Shown: positions 1 through 8,058 of the stretch, one piece after another
How the letters are laid out: every line of letters starts with the position of its first letter
Numbering within the stretch: position 1 is the first letter of the stretch
Assembly: GCA_023442485.1 (NCBI GenBank)
Contig: JAEZZG010000055.1
Span: 1 to 33,514, forward strand
DNA: 33,514 bases
Reading direction: 5' to 3'
DNA from: Actinomycetes bacterium
GTDB taxonomy: Bacteria > Actinomycetota > Actinomycetes > Propionibacteriales > Propionibacteriaceae
Translations under genes and position numbers: made by a program
The notes under the pieces: generated by a model
What the model saw: the letters and a program-made list of their open reading frames with translations, nothing else
What the model was told of the DNA's origin: nothing
The model's database searches: none

Positions 1-228
1 CGCGTTGGGGGGGACCCTGGCGGGGGGCCCCCATTGGATCACGACGACTCCGGACGCCGAGGGGGCCTGCCGATGGGTTTGACGGGAAATACATTCCCCA
101 ACCTCGGCGACCCGTCGTGGATCAGCCCCTGATTGAGGGTAGGACGAAGCGTCCGGGCTAGTGGAGTGCTCGGACGACGAATCTTCAATAGTGTTGATCC
201 GGTACGGGAAATCGTCCTTCGGCGCCAT
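1..228 (-). CDS. Hypothetical protein, N-terminal part only (runs off the left edge)
   Basis: An open minus-strand frame starts with ATG at 228 and runs without a stop for 76 codons to the window edge. A good ribosome binding site (GAGAGG) lies five bases before the ATG, which is the main reason for preferring this strand. The visible protein begins MAPKDDFPYRINTIEDSSSE and continues as a polar, Ser/Pro-rich, probably disordered stretch, ending in a Gly/Pro-rich part. I recognise no family. The same codon register is also open on the plus strand from 1 to a TGA at 130-132, which could instead be the C-terminal tail of a plus-strand gene. The gene would be divergent from the peptidase that starts at 435. 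Confidence 0.4.
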   Translation of the reverse strand, partial: MAPKDDFPYRINTIEDSSSEHSTSPDASSYPQSGADPRRVAEVGECISRQTHRQAPSASGVVVIQWGPPARVPPNA

Positions 229-421
229 GGTCACCTCTCTTCTTCCGGCTGTAGCTAACCTTCCCCAGTCTCTACATACGGTTTTCGAGGATGTACCACG
301 TCGATTGACGAGTAAGTACCGACCATCACGGTGGATGGCAATCTTGTGATGCCAATTGTGCCTTAGCTCGTCGAAGATTCCAAGGCCACCACGCAGGGGA
401 CGCACATTACGTTTCACTGCC

Positions 422-427
422 TAGAAT
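422..427 (+). promoter_or_regulatory. Putative -10 element of a leaderless promoter
   Basis: TAGAAT matches the -10 consensus at five of six positions and ends seven bases before the ATG at 435. Neither possible start of the following peptidase gene has a Shine-Dalgarno sequence. This is the arrangement expected of a leaderless transcript, which is common in actinobacteria. No convincing -35 element is visible at the right distance. This is inference from position and sequence only. Confidence 0.4.
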
Positions 428-434
428 GTGTTCT

Positions 435-2381
435 ATGTCGTGCGAGATTCCTTTCGGGCAGTGGCCCTCTTCAATCACGATCGACGATGTGCTGAGCGCG
501 TCAGCGTCGATGAGCCAACTCCAAATAGATGGTGATGATCTCTATTGGGTAGAGAGTCAGCCTCACAAGGATGGACGTCAAACCCTAATGAGACTTCGCC
601 AGGGACAGATCACTGAAGTTACCGCCGAGCCTGCAGCCCTGGGAACCAGGGTTCATGAATATGGCGGTACTTGCTATGCCGTGTGTGGGTCGCGACTGGT
701 GTGGAGTGATGATGACGGTCGTGTCTATCTGTGTGAAAACGGTCAGACATCGTCCCTGGTTGACCTGGATGCAGATGTGCGGTTCGCCGACTTTTCCATC
801 ATTGACGATCTGGATGTGGTAGTGGCGGTCCGGGAGGATCATCGTCAACCAGGAGAAGCCATCACCACGGTAGTTGCATTACCGTTGCATGGTTGCAAAG
901 TGGTTGCGCCCGGTGATGGGGCGGGGATCGTGCTCGTGGCGGGGGCAGACTTCTACGCCAACCCCACCTTCGCGTCGGGGAAACTCGCCTGGGTCGAGTG
1001 GAACCACCCCAATATGCCATGGGATACCACCAGACTCTGCTGCGCTGAGGTCGCAGTGGTGGATGGGAGACTGACACTCTCCCCTGCCGATATTTACGCT
1101 TTGGACGAGACTTCTGTGTTCCATCCTCGCTTTTCTCCAGACGGCACCTTGATCGCGATGAGTGACGAGACCGGATTTTGGCTTCCCACCCGATTCACCC
1201 CTTCGGGAACGGGCGTCCTGGCAGCCCAACCCGTCGTCGATGACAACCACGATTACGATTGGCCAGCGTGGGTGTTGACCAACTCTTCGTGGGGTTTCCT
1301 CGACGACAAGCACCTGCTGTGTCTTCGCATCGTCGACGGGATGGCGAACTGCGTCATCGTGACAGTCTCGGACGCTACGGTGCAATCGATTGATCTTGGC
1401 TCCTCGGATATTCGTTCCATCGCGTCTGGTGGAGGTGAAGGTTATCTGATTGCAGAATTCCCAGATCGGCCCGCAGCGTTGGTCAAGGTCACTGCTTCTG
1501 GCCAGGTGGAGGTGATTCATCAACCCAGTTCGACCATTCCTGATCCGGCACTCACCTCGATTCCTCAACACATCGTCATTGATACCCCGGACGGCCCCGG
1601 TTACGCCTGGTACTACTCACCCGTCAATTCTGGAATGTCGGCTCCGGACGGAGACCTGCCGCCGATGATCGTCGCGGTCCATGGCGGTCCAACGGGGATG
1701 GCTACCGCTAGCTACGACGCCGCAGTGCAGTTTTGGACATCGCGCGGCTGGGCTTACTTGTCGGTCAACTATTCAGGCTCGTCCGGATATGGTCGCCAGT
1801 ACCGGAATCGGCTCCGCCTCAACTGGTGCATCAAGGACGTCCGGGATACTTGTCTCGCCGTCGAACACGCTATCGATCAAGGGCTTTGCGATCCTGATCG
1901 GGTGGTGATTCAGGGTGGTTCGGCAGGCGGGGCAACCGTACTACTGTCCTTGGCCACCTCTTCCCTGTTCGCGGCAGGTATCTCCAAATACGGGGTCGCC
2001 GATCTGGAATCACTAGCGAGTGACACCCACAAGTTTGAATCGCGTTACCTCGATCAATTGATCGCTACCTACCCTGACGATGCGGCAGAGTATCGCCGCC
2101 GGTCTCCGATCTCGAAGCTCGACGAGTTTTCGTCTCCGATGCTGATCATGCAAGGAACCGAAGACAAGGTGGTTCCACCCAACCAATCTGCCGCAATCGC
2201 TAAGGCTTTGAGAGCCAAGGGCGTTCCGGTGGCGCTGTTTTATTTCGAGGGCGAAAAGCACGGATGGCGCAAGCTGGAATCGAAGGTGCGCGAGTTGAAG
2301 CTAAAGCTCGGATTCCTCGCCAAGATTTTCGGGATGGAGACGCCTGAAGACGCCGAAGAGGTCGAGCTAGACCAGTCCTGA
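435..2381 (+). CDS. S9-family serine peptidase (prolyl oligopeptidase / acylaminoacyl-peptidase type)
   Basis: This is a cytoplasmic-type serine peptidase of about 648 residues with the two-part layout of family S9: an N-terminal half rich in beta-propeller-like repeats and a C-terminal alpha/beta hydrolase. Counting from the ATG at 435, the nucleophile is Ser496 in GGSAGG, the acid is Asp577 in GTEDKVVPP and the histidine is His609 in EKHGW. The oxyanion-side HGGP motif precedes them. No signal peptide or membrane segment is seen. The frame is also open from an ATG at 426. I prefer 435 because a TAGAAT -10 box overlaps 426 and would give a leaderless mRNA starting at 435. The family cleaves short peptides or removes N-terminal residues; the exact substrate cannot be read here. 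The gene stands alone and is convergent with the PLP-binding protein gene downstream. Confidence 0.9.
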   Translation: MSCEIPFGQWPSSITIDDVLSASASMSQLQIDGDDLYWVESQPHKDGRQTLMRLRQGQITEVTAEPAALGTRVHEYGGTCYAVCGSRLVWSDDDGRVYLCENGQTSSLVDLDADVRFADFSIIDDLDVVVAVREDHRQPGEAITTVVALPLHGCKVVAPGDGAGIVLVAGADFYANPTFASGKLAWVEWNHPNMPWDTTRLCCAEVAVVDGRLTLSPADIYALDETSVFHPRFSPDGTLIAMSDETGFWLPTRFTPSGTGVLAAQPVVDDNHDYDWPAWVLTNSSWGFLDDKHLLCLRIVDGMANCVIVTVSDATVQSIDLGSSDIRSIASGGGEGYLIAEFPDRPAALVKVTASGQVEVIHQPSSTIPDPALTSIPQHIVIDTPDGPGYAWYYSPVNSGMSAPDGDLPPMIVAVHGGPTGMATASYDAAVQFWTSRGWAYLSVNYSGSSGYGRQYRNRLRLNWCIKDVRDTCLAVEHAIDQGLCDPDRVVIQGGSAGGATVLLSLATSSLFAAGISKYGVADLESLASDTHKFESRYLDQLIATYPDDAAEYRRRSPISKLDEFSSPMLIMQGTEDKVVPPNQSAAIAKALRAKGVPVALFYFEGEKHGWRKLESKVRELKLKLGFLAKIFGMETPEDAEEVELDQS

Positions 2382-2403
2382 GCTGGCCTTTGACACTGCG
2401 TAA

Positions 2404-2422
2404 CCCCCGTCTAAGCGGGCGG
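2404..2422 (+). terminator. Possible weak terminator after the peptidase gene
   Basis: A GC-only stem, CCCCCG pairing with CGGGCGG around a six-base loop and one bulged C, lies 22 bases after the peptidase stop codon in the gap between convergent genes. There is no T tract, so this is a weak call. The rest of the gap from 2423 to 2576 shows no gene. Confidence 0.28.
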
Positions 2423-2576
2423 GGCTCGGTCTCGACACCAGGTTGGGGGTGGCGGAGACGGCGCGGCGGTGAGGAGAGGAAGGCAGAGGGCTGCAACGCA
2501 CCGAGTCGGCGACCATGCTGGTGATGGAAACCAGGTGTCTCACCAACCGTTGAACCGTATGACGTTGTGTCGTTGA

Positions 2577-3302
2577 CTATTTCGGGCCGTATTGTCGGGC
2601 ACCGAAAATGGCTGTCCCAACTCGCACACATGTTGACCCTGCCGCAATGGCCGCCTCGAAGTCTCCGCTCATCCCCATCGATAGTTCGTTCCACGACGAA
2701 TCCAGCACCCCGTCGTCACGCATCTGACGGCGAAGCTGGGCAAGTTGGTCGAAACACCGACGTATCTCGTCCTTGTCATCGGTATGGGTTGCGATCGTCA
2801 TGAGGCCGACGACGTTGAGGGTCGTGAACGGGGTCAGTTGCCTGGCGAAACCGCCCAGCTCGTCGGCGCAGACGCCGAACTTTGACGGCTCTGGAGAGGT
2901 CTTCACCTCAATCAACACATCGAGGCTTCGGCCAAGGTTATTCAGGTGTTTATCGAGTTCTGCTGCTACCTCGACTGATTCGAGGGCCTGGAATTCACTG
3001 GCATAGCGAGCGACATACTTGGCCTTATTGCGTTGCAACGGGCCAATCACTGACCATTCAATCTGAGGAATGACCCGTCCTGAGCTGGCCATCTCAGCCA
3101 ACTTCGCCGCCTTCGCAACCACTTCTTGGGCACGGTTTTCACCGAACCTCATCTCACCCGCCGCCGCTGCCTGCAAGATCGCCTCTAGCGGATGGGTTTT
3201 TGACACCGGCAACAGCCGCACAGACCCCGCCTGGCGACCTGCTTGCTGACAGGCAGAGTCGATCTGGCGATGAATGTGGCGCAGCCTCGATTCAATCGAC
3301 AT
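2577..3302 (-). CDS. YggS/PROSC-family pyridoxal phosphate homeostasis protein
   Basis: The product is a 241-residue, single-domain PLP-binding protein of the YggS/PLPBP (alanine-racemase N-terminal fold) family. The PLP lysine is Lys35 in RLLPVSKTHP, followed by the FGENRAQE motif, and the C-terminal signature ELSMGMSGDFEAAI and VRVGTAIFG are intact. Family members have no known catalytic turnover and buffer intracellular PLP. The ATG start is supported by AAGGAG eight bases upstream. In many actinobacteria this gene sits by the division cluster; here it lies 126 bases downstream of the VWA operon on the same strand, so it may be read from that operon or from its own promoter. Identification is firm; the physiological role is family knowledge. 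Confidence 0.93.
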   Translation of the reverse strand: MSIESRLRHIHRQIDSACQQAGRQAGSVRLLPVSKTHPLEAILQAAAAGEMRFGENRAQEVVAKAAKLAEMASSGRVIPQIEWSVIGPLQRNKAKYVARYASEFQALESVEVAAELDKHLNNLGRSLDVLIEVKTSPEPSKFGVCADELGGFARQLTPFTTLNVVGLMTIATHTDDKDEIRRCFDQLAQLRRQMRDDGVLDSSWNELSMGMSGDFEAAIAAGSTCVRVGTAIFGARQYGPK

Positions 3303-3428
3303 TGCCAGCTCTCCTTGAACGATTGATCTCCTAGACGATTTGGTATTACAGCCACACTGCTAAGCGCGGATTCTCTGCATTTCAGGCCTTGCTGCAGAAG
3401 CTGATGTCGGATTCACCCGGGCTAGCTG

Positions 3429-4388
3429 CTAAGGCCACCGGGCAGCCAAAGATATGGCACCGAGCGCCGCCAAGACCGCCAAAATCAGCGCGATCCCGGC
3501 AAATCGCGCAGTCACTTCCATATAGGCGTCCTCGTAGCCGATTGATTGCCGAATCGATTCATAGACAGACTTCAAACTCGACAGCGAGTCAGCCGAGTAT
3601 TTCTGCCCCCCGGATCGATCAGCCACCACCCACAACTCGTGGTTGTCAACAGGGACGAACTGCTTGCGCCCGTCCTCGACCACATAACCGCCAGACGTTC
3701 CGTAGGCGATCGTATAGACCGGGACGTTCAGCCTCTTGGCTTCGGTCGCGGCTTCTTCTGAGCTGCGCCCCATATTCGTCGATCCGTCAGAAAGCAACAC
3801 GATTGAAGCCGGGGCTGGGTCGTCTGGATGATCGGGATCTTCGGGGACGAGTTTGAGGGCGGATAAAGACTGATAGATGCCCTCGCCGATGGCGGTGGAA
3901 GGTTCATAATCGAGACTGTCGATGGCCCTGGCAACCATGTTGCGGTCATGTGTTGGCGGAACCACGAGTGCTGCCGTCCCGGCAAACTTCACCAACGCTA
4001 CATTGAATCTCTCTGGGATCTCGTAGACAAACCCTTTGGCAGCCTCCTTCGCCGCATCCATCCGGTTCGGGGCAACATCTTCTGCCATCATGGATCGGGA
4101 TACGTCAATAGCGACCACGATGGTTGCCCGATCCTTGGGGACTTTGACGATCCCGCGCGGCTGCGCGTATGCCACGATCACTGACGCCAGCGAAGCCAAG
4201 GCTGCAAGGACGGCAAGTCTGCGCACCCAGCCCCGCTCGTGAGGCAACACTCTCAACAATGCCGCACCCGTCGTCGTCTTAGATGACTTGGTCTTCTTAA
4301 CCAGCAGGTAGAAGACCCCGATCACCACCACGACGGCCAGCAGCCACAAGCGACCAGGATGGGTGAAAGTCAACATCGGGATGGGCAT
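3429..4388 (-). CDS. VWA-domain membrane protein (BatA-like), last gene of the moxR operon
   Basis: The protein has 319 residues from the chosen start. It has an N-terminal hydrophobic segment (about 13-30), a second one (about 58-75), a von Willebrand factor A domain with the MIDAS motif DVSRS at 95-99, and a C-terminal hydrophobic segment. This matches the BatA/BatB type of membrane-anchored VWA proteins encoded beside MoxR ATPases. I chose the ATG at 4388 because it shares one base with the TGA of the upstream gene (TGATG), which suggests translational coupling. A longer open frame reaches 4463 but would overlap the neighbour and lacks a membrane-type start. The protein is paralogous to the next gene upstream. 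The metal-dependent VWA domain probably binds partner proteins at the membrane; the target is unknown. Confidence 0.88.
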   Translation of the reverse strand: MPIPMLTFTHPGRLWLLAVVVVIGVFYLLVKKTKSSKTTTGAALLRVLPHERGWVRRLAVLAALASLASVIVAYAQPRGIVKVPKDRATIVVAIDVSRSMMAEDVAPNRMDAAKEAAKGFVYEIPERFNVALVKFAGTAALVVPPTHDRNMVARAIDSLDYEPSTAIGEGIYQSLSALKLVPEDPDHPDDPAPASIVLLSDGSTNMGRSSEEAATEAKRLNVPVYTIAYGTSGGYVVEDGRKQFVPVDNHELWVVADRSGGQKYSADSLSSLKSVYESIRQSIGYEDAYMEVTARFAGIALILAVLAALGAISLAARWP

Positions 4389-5470
4389 CACGGCCACCTC
4401 GCAGCAATCGAAATCACGCCAAACGCCGCCACGATGGCAAATCCAAGGGCATAGAGGCACCACCTAGCGGTGATCTCTTTCTTCACGTCCTCATAGCCGA
4501 CGTCAGACTGCAAGTTTTCGTAGACCGAGTTGAGCTGGTCGGCGGATTTGGCCTGGTGGAAGGTGCCGCCGGTACGATCGGCGATTGACTTCAGCGCCTC
4601 CGGATCAGGCTGGACATTCTCGCGTTTTCCGTCAATATCGACATAACCGTTGGCGGTTCCGAAGGCGATGGTGTGGATCGGAATCTCGCGCTTTTGGGCC
4701 TTGGCCACGGCCTCATCGATGGAATCACCGGAGATATTCTGACCGTCGGACAACAGCACCATCGCCGCCGGGGCAGGCTCACCAGAATCCCCTTCTGGGG
4801 CCATATTGACCGCACTCAAACCGGCTGTAATCGCGGTTCCAATCGCGGTTCCGTCGGCATAGTCGAGGGACTTCAAAGCTCGTTCGATCAAGTTTCGGTC
4901 AGTCGTCGGAGGCACCACGGTTGATGGGGCACCCGAGAGCGCAACGATGGAGACATTGAATTTTTCGGGTAGCTCAGCGATGAATTTCCGCGCCGATTCC
5001 TTCTCTGCTTCGAGGCGGTTAGGGGTCACATCCGTGGCCTTCATGGACTGAGAGACATCCAGAATGATCACCACGGTCGCCCTCTCCCTAGGGACTTTTT
5101 CAATCCCGACGGGCTTCGCCCACGCCATCCCCAGCGATGCCAAAGACGCCAGCGCCATGATCACGGCGAGGTGCCGCCGCCACCTTGACTGATAGGTAAC
5201 CACAGACGACAACAGGCCGGTGTTGGTGAACCTCATCCCCCGCTTGGACTTGCGCATCAGCAAGACCACATACAAGACCATCAACCCGGGCAGCACCAAC
5301 AACACCCACAACCTCTCCGGGGCGTTGAACTCAGGCAGACTGAGGGCCAGCGGATTTGCCACCGGCACTGACAAACCGGGGGCAGGCTGTGCAAAAACAG
5401 TTGAGCCGAGGTGAGGCAAGCCCATCATCGTCATGAACTGGATCAGGTTGAGCGTCAATCCGGTGATCAT
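4388..5470 (-). CDS. VWA-domain membrane protein (BatA-like), paralogue
   Basis: The 360-residue product has hydrophobic segments near residues 1-20, 54-72 and 100-118, then a VWA domain opening with the MIDAS motif DVSQS at 138-142, and a C-terminal membrane segment. It shares the phrase pattern of its downstream neighbour (PERLWVL / PGRLWLL, KVPRERATVV / KVPKDRATIV, the VVPPTTDRN loop and SDGQN / SDGST), so the two arose by tandem duplication. The ATG overlaps the stop of the DUF58 gene by four bases (ATGA). In MoxR-type clusters such proteins are proposed to work with the ATPase in assembling or remodelling membrane or secreted complexes; that is family-level inference. Confidence 0.9.
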   Translation of the reverse strand: MITGLTLNLIQFMTMMGLPHLGSTVFAQPAPGLSVPVANPLALSLPEFNAPERLWVLLVLPGLMVLYVVLLMRKSKRGMRFTNTGLLSSVVTYQSRWRRHLAVIMALASLASLGMAWAKPVGIEKVPRERATVVIILDVSQSMKATDVTPNRLEAEKESARKFIAELPEKFNVSIVALSGAPSTVVPPTTDRNLIERALKSLDYADGTAIGTAITAGLSAVNMAPEGDSGEPAPAAMVLLSDGQNISGDSIDEAVAKAQKREIPIHTIAFGTANGYVDIDGKRENVQPDPEALKSIADRTGGTFHQAKSADQLNSVYENLQSDVGYEDVKKEITARWCLYALGFAIVAAFGVISIAARWP

Positions 5471-6549
5471 GATCTCACCCCTGGCGTCGGCTGGTGGATG
5501 ATCGAGGCTGTCTTTCGGTAGGTGATCACGAACCGGGCAATGTCTTCCACCCAGTCTCGGTCGGTGCGAAGTTGTAGATGACCGACGCCGACGCGTCTCA
5601 TCACTGCAGCGACGTGGCGGCGCTGGGCAAGGGACGCCGCCGCAAACCGTTCCCTCGCTGCCGGGTCGGAGGTGTTGAGGTAACGCTCGAATCTGGTTTC
5701 TGGGTCGCGAATCAGGATTTCGCCAACATCGGGAAGTTGAAGCTCGTATCCGTCAACGACTTCGATGCACAGCACCTGGTTGCGCGCGGTCAACCGACGC
5801 AAGGACCGCTCCCATTCCGGCTCGAAGCTCGGGTCGATATTGTCGTTGCCAGGGGTCAAGAAATCGGAGACGACGACTCGCAAGCCCCGTCGCCGCTGCA
5901 TCCTGGACATCTTCTCGATCGCGCCACCGAGACTCACCGACGATTCCTCCCCGTCAGGCTCGATCGGATCAAGCAACATTCTCCTGAGGAGACCGTAGAG
6001 CGCCGTCCGTCCTGACCGAGCAGGGATCCGATCGACATGTTGGGAGTGAGCAATGAAACCACCGAACCGATCGCCCATCTGCTGAGAAAGAAAGCCGATC
6101 GTTGCGATCGCAGCGATGCCGAGGTCGCGTTTCGTGACCCCGCCCGTCCCCCAGTTCATCGAGTTGGAGGCATCCAATAGCGCCCACACTTCGAGTTCGC
6201 GATCAGCGATGGTGTCTCGAACATGGGGTTCGTTGGTGCGCGCGGTAACCGCCCAGTCCATCCTCCTCACATCATCTTGACCCGGGACGTAGGGGCGGGC
6301 GTCATTAAGGTCCGAGCCGGGCCCAGGCAATAAACCCAGGTGGTCGCCATGTAGGAAACCTTCAAGACGTCGGACGATCTTGAGCTCAAGTCTGCGCAAC
6401 GCCATCTCGGGTGCAAGCTGGCGCAGATTCAAGGTCGGACCAGACGGGGTCTCCACGACGGAGCGGATCACATCTGTGGAGCCGATTGCGGAAGGTTCCC
6501 CGGGAAAGAGCGGCGGTCCGGTGGGCGGGGCAAAATCTGGCTGTGCCAT
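5467..6549 (-). CDS. DUF58 domain protein
   Basis: This 360-residue protein carries the DUF58 core. The hallmark stretch runs from GPGSDLNDARPYVPGQDDVRRMDW into ARTNEPHVRD near residues 75-115, written here as two overlapping motifs: R-x-Y-x-x-G-x-D-D-x-R-x-x-D-W and the following T-x-E-x-x-V-R-D. After it comes a VWA-like fold with LLDASNSM. DUF58 proteins almost always accompany MoxR ATPases, as here. It lacks obvious membrane helices and a signal peptide, so it is probably cytoplasmic or peripheral. The start overlaps nothing but lies two bases from the moxR stop, and its own stop overlaps the next start by four bases, so the four genes form one translation-coupled operon. The function is unknown beyond this partnership. 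Confidence 0.9.
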   Translation of the reverse strand: MAQPDFAPPTGPPLFPGEPSAIGSTDVIRSVVETPSGPTLNLRQLAPEMALRRLELKIVRRLEGFLHGDHLGLLPGPGSDLNDARPYVPGQDDVRRMDWAVTARTNEPHVRDTIADRELEVWALLDASNSMNWGTGGVTKRDLGIAAIATIGFLSQQMGDRFGGFIAHSQHVDRIPARSGRTALYGLLRRMLLDPIEPDGEESSVSLGGAIEKMSRMQRRRGLRVVVSDFLTPGNDNIDPSFEPEWERSLRRLTARNQVLCIEVVDGYELQLPDVGEILIRDPETRFERYLNTSDPAARERFAAASLAQRRHVAAVMRRVGVGHLQLRTDRDWVEDIARFVITYRKTASIIHQPTPGVRS

Positions 6550-6551
6550 GC

Positions 6552-7775
6552 TTAGCCTCGACGAGGTCCTTGCTGCCTAGGCTGTTGGGGTGTTGACTGG
6601 TAACCCTGCTGGGGTGCCTGGGGAGGCACCTGCTGGAAGCCTTGCTGAGGGTCTTGGTGGAGACCCTGCTGCAGAATCTGCCCGTTACGTTGCTGGGCTG
6701 CGGGGTATCCGCCTTGTTGCGGTTGATAGGAATGCTGGGTATGGGCAACCTGACGCTGCTGGGAGGTCCACACCGGAGTTGGAGGCGGAACCATCGCCAC
6801 GATTCGCTCCACGACTTGACTAGGCATGATGTTATCGGCGACGGCATCGAAGCTGAGCACCAGGCGGTGGGCCATCACGTCCTTGGCAACGGTTTGAACA
6901 TCGACTGGCAGCACATAATCTCGACCGTGAATCAACGCCAGGGCACGCGCGGCAGACACCAAGCCTAAGGTTGCACGCGAGGAGCATCCAATCTCAATGA
7001 TCGGATCAAGATCAGGCATGTTGAAGTCGCCGGGGCTACGGGTGGCCATCACCAGCCTGACGACGTATTCAGCCACGAGGTTGTGGACGAAAACAGCCGA
7101 GGCCTTGTCTTGGAGTTGCCGAACAACGTCGGGGGCAAGGACGAGGTTGGCTTGAGGCGGACGCACTGACATGCGCCGCAGAATCTCTAGTTCCTCATTA
7201 CCTCGCGGGTACGGAACGTCTACCTTGAGCAAGAAACGGTCACGCTGGGCTTCTGGGAGCGGGTAGACACCCTCAGATTCAACCGGGTTTTGGGTAGCAA
7301 TGACGATGAAGGGATCGAGCATCGGGAAGGTCTCACCGGCGATAGATACCTGCTTTTCTGCCATTAGCTCCAGCATTGCAGACTGCACCTTGGCAGGAGC
7401 ACGGTTGATTTCGTCAGCGAGGACGAAGTTGACGAAGACCGGGCCCTTTTGAATCTCAAACTTCTCTCGATTTGCCATGTAGATGCGGGTGCCGACGATG
7501 TCGGATGGCACCAAGTCAGGGGTGAACTGGACTCGGGCGAAACTACCCCCGACGACGTCGGCGAAGGTGCGAACCGCTAGGGTCTTCGCAGTGCCGGGGA
7601 CCCCCTCGAGAAGGATGTGGCCTTTGGCTAACAGGCCAACCATCATCTGCTCGACCATGTGTTCTTGACCGACGATGACGCGTCTGACCTGAGCCATCGC
7701 CTCGCCAACGAGTCGCGCAGCTTCCTCATTCGTCATGGTGGCGTTGCTACCGGATTCCTTGACGTCCTCGCTCAC
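6552..7775 (-). CDS. MoxR-family AAA+ ATPase with a Gln-rich C-terminal tail
   Basis: A 407-residue AAA+ ATPase of the MoxR group. Walker A is GVPGTAKT (58-65), Walker B is VLADEINR (118-125), and the sensor stretch IATQNPVESEGVYPLPEAQRDRF is present over residues 158-181. The ATPase ends near residue 333. The last 70 residues are a low-complexity tail rich in Gln, Pro and Gly with five QQG units, absent from typical MoxR proteins. The start is GTG with GGGAG just upstream. It is the first gene of the moxR-DUF58-VWA-VWA operon and would supply the chaperone-like, metal-insertion or remodelling activity attributed to this family. The substrate is not evident. Confidence 0.93.
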   Translation of the reverse strand: MSEDVKESGSNATMTNEEAARLVGEAMAQVRRVIVGQEHMVEQMMVGLLAKGHILLEGVPGTAKTLAVRTFADVVGGSFARVQFTPDLVPSDIVGTRIYMANREKFEIQKGPVFVNFVLADEINRAPAKVQSAMLELMAEKQVSIAGETFPMLDPFIVIATQNPVESEGVYPLPEAQRDRFLLKVDVPYPRGNEELEILRRMSVRPPQANLVLAPDVVRQLQDKASAVFVHNLVAEYVVRLVMATRSPGDFNMPDLDPIIEIGCSSRATLGLVSAARALALIHGRDYVLPVDVQTVAKDVMAHRLVLSFDAVADNIMPSQVVERIVAMVPPPTPVWTSQQRQVAHTQHSYQPQQGGYPAAQQRNGQILQQGLHQDPQQGFQQVPPQAPQQGYQSTPQQPRQQGPRRG

Positions 7776-8058
7776 TCAATCTCCCTCAGGTTTGGCGTGC
7801 AAAACGCAGCTCTGAGATCTGGTCATCACCTTCATCCCGGCTGTTGGTCCGCCAAAACGGTGGGCAAAACTCGAGATACCGGACGGCTGAATCGTAGATA
7901 AAATGGCTGGTAAGTACGCCAGAGACGCTCACCGTCCATCGTCAACCGAAGGTTTGGCCCGATCGATTCTCCACCCACACGATACCGTCTCGATCAAACA
8001 GGAGCTCAATTCGGGACGGAGAGTTGTTTTTAGATGATTGTGTGGTTCTATTGAGACG

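Noticed and set aside
161..349. 62-codon plus-strand open frame before the peptidase
   Set aside because: It has no ribosome binding site, no recognisable motif, and overlaps the better-supported minus-strand start at 228.
2200..2694. 164-codon minus-strand open frame
   Set aside because: It is Arg/Pro-rich, spans the ends of two well-identified genes and has no family features; it reads as an antisense by-product of GC-rich codons.
3389..3856. 155-codon plus-strand open frame across the end of a VWA gene
   Set aside because: It lies opposite a conserved VWA domain, and its composition (Arg, Pro, Ser) is that of an out-of-frame reading.
8024..8051. Leaderless promoter (TTGTTT and TTCTAT) before the gene at 8059
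   Set aside because: The -10 candidate lacks the conserved A at position two and matches only three of six bases.
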